Source of the DNA: Bacteroidales bacterium WCE2008
Lineage (GTDB): Bacteria > Bacteroidota > Bacteroidia > Bacteroidales > UBA932
NCBI GenBank assembly: GCA_900167925.1
Contig: FUZM01000001.1
Span: forward strand, 372,001 to 436,000
Length of the DNA: 64,000 nucleotides
Direction of reading: 5' to 3'
Part shown: positions 54,530 through 61,964 of the stretch, piece by piece
How the letters are laid out: each line of letters starts with the position of its first letter
Numbering within the stretch: the stretch's first letter is position 1
The notes under the pieces: model-generated
Databases searched by the model: none
Told to the model about the DNA's origin: nothing
What the model saw: the letters and a program-made list of their open reading frames with translations, nothing else
Made by a program: the position numbers and the translations under genes

Positions 54530-56536
54530 ATGTACCACAGATTTTCACTGTTTGCAATGTCGGCGTGCATGTTCGCGATGGCATTGTCGTGCCAGCGGGA
54601 AGACGCTGGATCCTATTGTTCCGACAACCAGGAACAAACCTTCACTTTTACTATTGCCCAGGACGAGGCTGACACCAAGGCCGGGTATAACTCTGACGAC
54701 AAGATCGTATGGAAGAGCGGCGACAAGATTCTGGTCCACGGCGCCGGCTCGTCTTCAAGTTACAGGCAGGTCGTCGAACTGTCTTCTTCCAACATCTCTT
54801 CTGACGGCCTTACGGCCACTGTGAAAGTTCCTTCAAGCCTGAAGCCTTATGACCGCTCCGACAGGGGCTATGTCAGCAAGTACTACGCCCAGTATCCTGC
54901 GGATGCGGCTCCTGAAGGCAATCTCTATTTCTTCTCAGTCTTCAACACTACCAATTGCATCATGAGGGCCGGCTGCGACGACGGCAACAAGAAATTCACT
55001 TTCTACGATGTCAGCGGCGCCGTTTCGTTCAAGGTGAGCGGCGACTTCGACAGCTATGCCTTCTACGGCAACAACTCCGAGAAGATCGGCTACAAGCATT
55101 ACATGGCCAGGTACGTCAAGACCAAGGACGGCTATGTCAATGACTTCCCGTACACCGGCGACGATCTCGGCGGCACCGGCGAGGCTGTCAAGAAGATCTA
55201 CAATGACCATCTGACTTGCGACGGAGCCACCAGGAACTATGTCCATATTCCTGACAACATCAGTTTCGACAAGGGCGTGTCCATCGATTTCTACAAGAAT
55301 GACAAAGTCGTGGCTACCTACAAGAGGACTTCGGCCATCGAGGTGAAGCGCGGCAAGGTCAGGAATCTCGGCGACATCACTTCCAAGCTGGTCAAGGAAG
55401 GCGAGGGAGGCGGCGAGCAGCCTCATCTCGACCCGGGCAGGCTTGCCCGTATCGGCCAGATTCCGGTGGTCGAGGTCTACTACACCGAATATACTTCTTC
55501 CAAGCTTTTCCCTTCAGTTGAGGAGGCCCGCCTGTTTACCCATGTCAATGTGGGCCATGCCCGTTTCGTCAACAAGAAGACCGGCGACGGCGGCATTACC
55601 ATCGCTGATACGGACCTCCTGCGCCGCTGGGTTGCAATCAAGAAGGACTACCCTGAGCTCAAGGTCAAGGTCATGATCGGCGGCTGGGGCAAGGCTGCGG
55701 ACGGTTTCTCGCAGATGGCCCGCGACAAGAAGAAACGCAAGCTTTTCGTGGATGAGTGCGTGCGTATCTGCCGTGAGTACGGGGTGGACGGCTTCGACAT
55801 CGACTGGGAATATCCTACCCATGCTGCCAAGAGCGGCGACTATGTCAATGGCGCAAGCCCTGACGACTGGGAGAATTTCGTGACTCTGTTCAAGGAGCTC
55901 CGCGAGGCGATGCCTGACAAGATCCTGTCTTATGCGGCATCCGACAGCGGCAAATATACCGATAACTTCGGCGTGCTTCCTTATATCGACTACATCAACG
56001 TGATGACCTATTCCAACGGTAATCCTCCGTACCACAACGCTCCGCTTTACCGCAGTTCCATCACCAAGTCCCGCAGCTGCGCGGAGGCCATCGACGACAT
56101 CTTCCACAAGGGCCAGAACATCCCTTACGACATGATGAACTTCGGAGTGGCCTTCTATGGCCATGGCGACGGCTACGACAAGTCTTCCGGCAATGTCTAT
56201 CCTTCGACCGTGGACTACAGCAAGCTCGAGGATATCTTCTTCAAGGGCAAATGCGACGGTTACGACGTGTCCGGCAAGAACTACCGTGTCTGGGACGATG
56301 TGGCCAAGGTTCCTTATCTTGCTGACTCAAAGGGCAAGATGTATGCAAGCTACGAGGACATCGAGTCTGTCAATGCCAAGGTCGAGTACCTTAAGTCCCG
56401 CGGGATGCTTGGCGCTATGATCTGGGAATACCGTCATGACGATGCCAAGGGTACTCTCCGCAAGGCTACCCGCCACGCCATGGACGGCCATCCGGACGCC
56501 CCGGGCCGCCTCGAAAGACCTGACAACTACAGATAG
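54530..56536 (+). CDS. GH18 glycoside hydrolase lipoprotein with N-terminal fimbrillin-like module
   Basis: 668 residues. Lipoprotein signal ends FAMALSCQRE. Residues about 35-285 are a fimbrillin-like module (IVWKSGDKILVHGAG, SSDGLTATVKVPSSL, KRGKVRNLGDITSKL) homologous to that in the preceding FISUMP protein. The GH18 barrel is about 300-645: KVMIGGWGKAADGFSQMA, DGFDIDWEYP with catalytic Glu427, DYINVMTYSNG, AMIWEYRHD. The ending matches the equivalent region of the GH18 at 52393 (RHAMDGHPDAPGRLERPD), where that protein continues into its propeller. Tandem duplication followed by domain exchange is the simplest reading. It cleaves GlcNAc-containing glycans at the cell surface. Confidence 0.87.
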   Translation: MYHRFSLFAMSACMFAMALSCQREDAGSYCSDNQEQTFTFTIAQDEADTKAGYNSDDKIVWKSGDKILVHGAGSSSSYRQVVELSSSNISSDGLTATVKVPSSLKPYDRSDRGYVSKYYAQYPADAAPEGNLYFFSVFNTTNCIMRAGCDDGNKKFTFYDVSGAVSFKVSGDFDSYAFYGNNSEKIGYKHYMARYVKTKDGYVNDFPYTGDDLGGTGEAVKKIYNDHLTCDGATRNYVHIPDNISFDKGVSIDFYKNDKVVATYKRTSAIEVKRGKVRNLGDITSKLVKEGEGGGEQPHLDPGRLARIGQIPVVEVYYTEYTSSKLFPSVEEARLFTHVNVGHARFVNKKTGDGGITIADTDLLRRWVAIKKDYPELKVKVMIGGWGKAADGFSQMARDKKKRKLFVDECVRICREYGVDGFDIDWEYPTHAAKSGDYVNGASPDDWENFVTLFKELREAMPDKILSYAASDSGKYTDNFGVLPYIDYINVMTYSNGNPPYHNAPLYRSSITKSRSCAEAIDDIFHKGQNIPYDMMNFGVAFYGHGDGYDKSSGNVYPSTVDYSKLEDIFFKGKCDGYDVSGKNYRVWDDVAKVPYLADSKGKMYASYEDIESVNAKVEYLKSRGMLGAMIWEYRHDDAKGTLRKATRHAMDGHPDAPGRLERPDNYR

Positions 56537-56583
56537 CCCCTATCATATGATAGAGTAATTGCAAGTTTCGTCATAGAATTTGC

Positions 56584-56591
56584 TACCTTTG
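56584..56591 (+). promoter_or_regulatory. -7 box of the HAD-IMPase gene promoter
   Basis: TACCTTTG fits TAnnTTTG, 8 nt before the ATG at 56600; a TTG (-33) at 56559-56561 is 22 nt upstream. The leader would be only a few bases. Confidence 0.6.
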
Positions 56592-56599
56592 CAGACGAT

Positions 56600-58042
56600 A
56601 TGACGAAACTTGTTATTTTTGATTTAGACGGCACTCTGCTCAATACAGTAGAAGACCTCGGCAACGCAACCAACTACGCCCTCAAAACCCTCGGCTACCC
56701 CCAGAGAGAAATAGAAGAATACAAAATCCTCTGCGGCCGCGGCATCGCCAACCTCCTCAAAGACGCCCTCCCGGAAGACGCCAGGACCGACGAGGTCCGC
56801 GCCCGCATGGCCAACCTCTTCTTCCCATACTATCGGGAACATATAAACGACTGCACAGTCCCTTACGACGGCATAATCCCTATGCTCGACCGCCTTGCAG
56901 CCGAAGGCATCCGCTTTGCCCTCGCCTCCAACAAATATCAGGAAGGCGCCGAAAGACTCATCGGCCGCTTCTTCGGGAAATACGGTTTCGCCACAATCCT
57001 TGGCCAGCGCGAAGGTTATCCGATAAAACCGGACCCTGCGATAGTCGACCAGATACTCGCCGACAATCCTGATATCTCCCGCGACGAAGTCGTCTATGTC
57101 GGTGACTCCAACGTCGACATGATGACCGGCAACAACGCCCGCGTCCGCACAATCGGAGTGACATGGGGCTTCCGCTCTCGCGAAGAACTCGCGGCTCACA
57201 ACCCGTGGAAACTGATCGACACCCCGGCCGACCTCGCAGAGGCCATCCTCGGTCCGCTCGGCGACAGGGTGGAACGGCTCGTCCGCCGCGCCTCCGCGAT
57301 AATGCGCCAGAAGAATTTCGAGATACATACGAAAGGCGGCGACGTCGCCAACCTCTGCACCTCCGCCGACATAGGAGTCCAGCACTTCCTCTACGATGGC
57401 CTCAGCGCCCTGATCCCGGGCTCAGGCTTCCTCGGCGAAGAAGAGGACATGACTGACATGGACCATGACTACGTCTGGATCGTCGACCCGATCGACGGCA
57501 CTGCCAACTTCGCGCGCGGCATCGCCGAATGCGCCATATCCGTCGGCCTTAAACATGGCGGCGACATCGTCCTCGGCATCGTCTACAATCCGTTCAGGGA
57601 GGAACTCTTCAGGGCCGAAAAAGGGAAGGGAGCATATCTCAACGGAAAGCGCATCCATGTGTCCGGCCGTTCTTTCAAGGCAAGTCTGTTCTGCTGCGCC
57701 CTTTGTGTCTACAAGAAAGAATATGCCCAGATATGCAACGATATCATAATGGAGGTCTATCCGCACTGCAGCGATGTGCGGCGCTTCGGATCGGCAGCCC
57801 TGGAGCTCTGCTATCTTGCCAACGGGACGATCGAACTGTTCTTTGAGTACAGGCTCATGCCATGGGATTATGCGGCTGCCAGCCTTATTGTCGAAGAAGC
57901 CGGCGGCGTGCTCACAGGACGCGGAGGCTCCAAACTCATTTATGACAGACCTCTTCTCGTGGTCGGCGCCAACACCAGGGAGAACCATGACAAGCTCTGC
58001 TCCATCGTCACCTCCCACACCTCAGAAAATCCATACGACTAA
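56600..58042 (+). CDS. HAD phosphatase - inositol monophosphatase fusion protein
   Basis: 480 residues, cytoplasmic. The N-terminal half (about 1-215) is a HAD-type phosphatase of the phosphoglycolate phosphatase group: FDLDGTLLNT (nucleophile Asp8), ALASNKYQEG, and YVGDSNVDMMTGNNA. The C-terminal half (about 230-470) is an inositol monophosphatase/CysQ-like domain: GFLGEEE and WIVDPIDGTANF (metal ligands near 290-300), then LMPWDYAAASLIVEEAGG. Both domains keep their catalytic residues. Possible substrates are sugar phosphates and phosphoglycolate for the first, inositol phosphate or 3'-phosphoadenosine nucleotide for the second. The gene has its own promoter. The fusion suggests two linked dephosphorylations or substrate channelling. 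Confidence 0.85.
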   Translation: MTKLVIFDLDGTLLNTVEDLGNATNYALKTLGYPQREIEEYKILCGRGIANLLKDALPEDARTDEVRARMANLFFPYYREHINDCTVPYDGIIPMLDRLAAEGIRFALASNKYQEGAERLIGRFFGKYGFATILGQREGYPIKPDPAIVDQILADNPDISRDEVVYVGDSNVDMMTGNNARVRTIGVTWGFRSREELAAHNPWKLIDTPADLAEAILGPLGDRVERLVRRASAIMRQKNFEIHTKGGDVANLCTSADIGVQHFLYDGLSALIPGSGFLGEEEDMTDMDHDYVWIVDPIDGTANFARGIAECAISVGLKHGGDIVLGIVYNPFREELFRAEKGKGAYLNGKRIHVSGRSFKASLFCCALCVYKKEYAQICNDIIMEVYPHCSDVRRFGSAALELCYLANGTIELFFEYRLMPWDYAAASLIVEEAGGVLTGRGGSKLIYDRPLLVVGANTRENHDKLCSIVTSHTSENPYD

Positions 58043-58092
58043 GCTTGGCCTTATTTTTGATTGTGACGGACAACAGTAAAACTAACTATTAT

Positions 58093-60498
58093 ATGAAAAA
58101 AATTTTGACGCTATGCGTCGGCCTGCTGCTGATAACTTCTGTGCATGCACAGAAAAAAGTCACTATAAGCGGCTATGTTACCGATAGTGAGACAGGCGAG
58201 ACGCTCATTGGGGCTGCCGTTCTGAGCGGCCCGAAAACAGGAAGCATCACCAACAATTTCGGCTACTATTCCCTCACGATTCCTGCCGGAGAAACCACTC
58301 TCCAGTACAGTTATGTGGGGTATTCCGACGTGATGATGCAAATGAACCTCCAGAGGGACACCCTCATCAACATCAGTCTCTCCCTTTCGGAGACACTTCA
58401 GGCAGCCAAGGTTACCGGCCGATCCAGTACCCGCTCCGAAGCGGGCATAGCCTCGACCTATCTGGGCTCGATAGACGTACCGGTCAACCAGGTGAAGAAT
58501 ACCCCAGTGCTGTTCGGAGAATCAGACGTGCTTAAGGCCCTGCAGACCATACCGGGCGTGCAAGGCGGCAACGAAGGCTTTACCGGACTGATCGTCAGGG
58601 GCGGAGGCCCGGACGAGAACCTCGTCCTTCTCGACGGCACTCCGATCTACAGCGTGGACCATATGCTTGGTCTTTTCTCCGTATTCCAGACCGAGGCTGT
58701 CAAGAAAGTCACCCTTTATAAAGGCTCATTCCCGGCAAGATATGGCGGACGAGTGTCATCCATAGTGGATATCCGTACTAACGACGGAAACCTGAAGGAG
58801 ACCTCCGGCAGCGTGACCTTGGGCCTGCTCAACAGCCGTCTCCATCTGGAAGGACCGATAATCAAGGACCGTCTCAGCTACTCTTTCAGCGCGAGGGGAC
58901 TTCATACGGCTTATCTCATCCCTATTATCCGAATGTTTGTGGACAAAGAAGACATGGGCTTGAATTATTACTTTTACGACATCAACGGAAAAATCTCATG
59001 GCGCCTGTCTGACAAGGATCGCTTCTTCTTTGGCTTCTATACCGGCTCGGACAAGTTGAAAGATGAATATACGGACGAATACATATCAGACTCATATTCG
59101 TCAAACGACGATTGCAAGATGTCGACACGATGGGGCAATGACGTTGTGCATCTCCGCTGGAACCATGTTTTCTCAAACCGCCTGTTCTCCAATGCCACCG
59201 TCGCATTCAACAAATACGACATGCGGCTGTTTTCAGATGAGAATTACAGTTCGAAAGGGAGCGACAACAAGACATATCTGGACAACAATGTCGCAAGATA
59301 CAATTCCGGAATCAAGGACTGGAGCGCCCGCATCGATTTCGAGTGGCATCCTTCTCCTTCCCAGATAGTCAGGTTCGGCAGCGAATATCTTTACCACAAC
59401 TTCAAGCCTGAGACGTTCTCCACCATTGAACGGTCGCTTGTCGATTCCGAAGAAGAGTCGTCTGTCAAACGTGATTATGGCAATCATGACGCCTACTACG
59501 GACATGAAGTTTCGGCCCATGGAGAATATGAATACACATCCCCTTGGGGCCTCACCGTCAACCCGGGCCTGAGAGCCACCGTCTTTGCCGTCGAGGGCCG
59601 TACGTACTACAGCCTCCAGCCGCGCGTAAATGTCAAATACGAGATACCTGACAGACAGGTCTCCATAAAGGCGGGCTACTCGAGGATGGCCCAGTATGTC
59701 CATCTGCTCGGTTCCCTCCAGATATCCATGCCTACGGACCTCTGGGTGCCTATAACCAAGGATATCCGACCTATAACATCCGACCAAGTCAGCGCCGGAA
59801 TATACTACGACGGTATCTCGGGCTGGGAGTTCTCTGCCGAGGGCTACTACAAGCTCATGAACAACATACTCGAGTATTCCGACGGCGCAATCTATATCGG
59901 CACTTCTTCCAACTGGGAGGAACGCGTCGAGATGGGTAAGGGAAGAGCCAGGGGCATCGAGCTCATGGCCCAGAAGACGGCAGGACGGCTTACCGGATGG
60001 GCGGCATACACTCTTTCGAAGAGCGAGCGCCGTTTTCCTGACGGGGAGATCAACTTCGGACGCTGGTTCCCTTACAAGTATGACAGACGCCATGTCGTCA
60101 ACGTCAACATGAGCTACAAGCTCACGAAGAAGATAGACTTCAACGCGGTATGGTCATATGCAAGCGGATCGCCGATCACTATTCCTGAGAACAAGACTTT
60201 CATAGTCGGCCCTTCAGGTTACTACGTGGCTACCGATACATATTATTATCCTGCAAGGAACAACTGGAGGATTCCGTCCAGCCACCATCTGGATGTCTCG
60301 TTCGCGTTCCATAAAAAAAAGAAACGCGGGCAGAGCACCTGGACCTTGGGCGTCTACAACATATATGACCGCAGGAACCCGAATTTCTTCACCCTCGAAG
60401 AGAAACAGGATAAAAAGACCGGCGAGATGCGTCTGCGTCTCAAGACGGTCACGATCCTGCCTTTCGTACCTTCAGTATCATATACCAGGGATTTTTAG
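58093..60498 (+). CDS. TonB-dependent receptor with carboxypeptidase-regulatory-like N-terminus
   Basis: 801 residues from ATG 58093, which starts at a clean signal peptide (MKKILTLCVGLLLITSVHAQ); an upstream TTG at 58045 is in frame but unlikely. Residues about 22-105 are a CarboxypepD_reg-like domain (SGYVTDSETGETLIGAAVLSG). The plug is about 140-250 (FGESDVLKALQTIPGVQGGNEGF, VRGGGPDENLVLLDGTPIYSV), then a barrel. Same family as the receptor at 35050, likewise paired with a DUF4249 gene, 12 bp downstream. The substrate is unknown; the plug resembles receptors outside the SusC group. Confidence 0.88.
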   Translation: MKKILTLCVGLLLITSVHAQKKVTISGYVTDSETGETLIGAAVLSGPKTGSITNNFGYYSLTIPAGETTLQYSYVGYSDVMMQMNLQRDTLINISLSLSETLQAAKVTGRSSTRSEAGIASTYLGSIDVPVNQVKNTPVLFGESDVLKALQTIPGVQGGNEGFTGLIVRGGGPDENLVLLDGTPIYSVDHMLGLFSVFQTEAVKKVTLYKGSFPARYGGRVSSIVDIRTNDGNLKETSGSVTLGLLNSRLHLEGPIIKDRLSYSFSARGLHTAYLIPIIRMFVDKEDMGLNYYFYDINGKISWRLSDKDRFFFGFYTGSDKLKDEYTDEYISDSYSSNDDCKMSTRWGNDVVHLRWNHVFSNRLFSNATVAFNKYDMRLFSDENYSSKGSDNKTYLDNNVARYNSGIKDWSARIDFEWHPSPSQIVRFGSEYLYHNFKPETFSTIERSLVDSEEESSVKRDYGNHDAYYGHEVSAHGEYEYTSPWGLTVNPGLRATVFAVEGRTYYSLQPRVNVKYEIPDRQVSIKAGYSRMAQYVHLLGSLQISMPTDLWVPITKDIRPITSDQVSAGIYYDGISGWEFSAEGYYKLMNNILEYSDGAIYIGTSSNWEERVEMGKGRARGIELMAQKTAGRLTGWAAYTLSKSERRFPDGEINFGRWFPYKYDRRHVVNVNMSYKLTKKIDFNAVWSYASGSPITIPENKTFIVGPSGYYVATDTYYYPARNNWRIPSSHHLDVSFAFHKKKKRGQSTWTLGVYNIYDRRNPNFFTLEEKQDKKTGEMRLRLKTVTILPFVPSVSYTRDF

Positions 60499-60510
60499 AC
60501 TTCGCCAGAT

Positions 60511-61479
60511 ATGAAATACAGTGTTTATATAATAATTCTCAGCGTGCTCCTGATAGCTTCTTCATGCAGCAAGCTGGTCCGCACATACGAAATCGACGAC
60601 TACGACGATATAAACGTGTTGGTAATGAACTCGCAGATGGATGCCGGTTCCGACAATCATACCATATACCTCAACCAGTTTAACAGGAGTGAGGTAAAGA
60701 CTGCCTACAATCCTGTCTTTGATGTAAAGGTCAACGGCAACTCCGTACATTCAGGTGCGGCGTCAGAATTTGATTACAGGTTCAAGCCGGGAGACCGCGT
60801 CGTCGTGGAATCCGTCTGTCGTGAGAGGAGACTCAGCTCGGAGGTTACGGTCCCTCAGCCTCCGGAAGTCCTGTCCCATGATCAAGTCGTCACTGACAAG
60901 ATCATTACCCTGTACTTTACCCTTAAGGACCGTCCTGGGGAGAAGAACTGGTACCGTCTGTTTGGTGAAATCGAGGAATCATATGATTATGAGGACTATA
61001 CCGGCAAGATTATCCATGAGAGCCGGAGGGAAAGATTAGGATTTGACTCTACCGTCGATCCGATCATCACCAGCGGATTCTCGAGGGAGGGTGACGACAT
61101 CTTCTCAGACCTCATGCCCGAGAACAAATACGCTATCTTTTCAGACATGGACTTTGCCGATGATTCCGCAAGGCTCAAGGTTGATATAGACAGGGATGTA
61201 ATCGATCACTATTATGAACACGGGAAGAGCCTGCAGAAATACAACAGTGAAGTCTCAAACTACCAGGTGAAGGTATACCTCAAGGTTTACTCCATTTCCG
61301 AAGACCAATACCGCTACCTGAAGGCTGCGACATCTCTCGAGTATAACGACTTCGACCTGAACTTCCTCGTAGAGCCGGTTCTCCTGCCGTCCAATGTCAG
61401 CGGAGGCCTGGGCATGGTCGCCATAGACATGCCGACCTATGTGGAGTACGAAAATATATTCGATTATAGAAACGACTAG
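60511..61479 (+). CDS. DUF4249-family lipoprotein
   Basis: 322 residues. The lipoprotein signal ends LLIASSCSK. The beta-rich N-terminal domain (VLVMNSQMDAGSDNHTIYLNQF, RFKPGDRVVVESV, SEVTVPQPPEVLS) and the C-terminal part (YLKVYSISEDQYRYLKAATS, LPSNVSGGLGMVAI) fit DUF4249. It follows the TonB receptor by 12 bp, the reverse gene order of the pair at 34-37 kb. A probable accessory of the receptor. The stop overlaps the convergent nrdG end by 4 bp. Confidence 0.8.
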   Translation: MKYSVYIIILSVLLIASSCSKLVRTYEIDDYDDINVLVMNSQMDAGSDNHTIYLNQFNRSEVKTAYNPVFDVKVNGNSVHSGAASEFDYRFKPGDRVVVESVCRERRLSSEVTVPQPPEVLSHDQVVTDKIITLYFTLKDRPGEKNWYRLFGEIEESYDYEDYTGKIIHESRRERLGFDSTVDPIITSGFSREGDDIFSDLMPENKYAIFSDMDFADDSARLKVDIDRDVIDHYYEHGKSLQKYNSEVSNYQVKVYLKVYSISEDQYRYLKAATSLEYNDFDLNFLVEPVLLPSNVSGGLGMVAIDMPTYVEYENIFDYRND

Positions 61480-61964
61480 ATTACCCGGCCTTTGTTCTCA
61501 AGGCCGCGATACCAGAAACGGGCTGTGATATCCTCACGGCCTTTTTCTGTTATATGGTACAGCCTCTGGTTGGTTGTCTTCTTGGTGAGAGGTCCCTTGT
61601 CGGGAAGGTACGGCCCGACCTTGACATAGTCGAACAGTTCCCAGATTCCGTCCTCCACTTCCTGCCTTCCGGAGTATAGGCCGATTTCGAGATGGTGCTT
61701 CTCCTTGACGTACCTTGCCAGCTCCATAAGCCTATCATGGTCCCGGCCCTCTCCCATGAACAGGAAACAGTTGACGCCGAAATTGTCGTCGATCAGCCGG
61801 TCGATGGCCTCTTCCGTCAGTTCTTCGCCGATATCCAGCTTCAGGAAAGGGGAATGGCATCCAATGCAATTACCCCTGCAATTGCTTATGTCGATTGCAA
61901 GGGTAACTTTTCCTGGGATTTCCTCCATCACGACGGAGGTCATTGCCGGTACGTATTTCAGCAT
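61476..61964 (-). CDS. nrdG: Anaerobic ribonucleotide reductase-activating protein (radical SAM)
   Basis: 162 residues from ATG 61964 (MLKYVPAMTSVVMEE). A longer in-frame extension to 62102 lies inside nrdD and has no family likeness, so it is rejected. The radical-SAM cluster motif is CRGNCIGCHSP (CxxxCxxC, about 32-39). It transfers a radical to the glycine of NrdD. The ATG and the nrdD stop share one base (TAATG), showing translational coupling. The family GGEP-like motif is shifted to MGEGRDHDRL. Confidence 0.92.
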   Translation of the reverse strand: MLKYVPAMTSVVMEEIPGKVTLAIDISNCRGNCIGCHSPFLKLDIGEELTEEAIDRLIDDNFGVNCFLFMGEGRDHDRLMELARYVKEKHHLEIGLYSGRQEVEDGIWELFDYVKVGPYLPDKGPLTKKTTNQRLYHITEKGREDITARFWYRGLENKGRVI

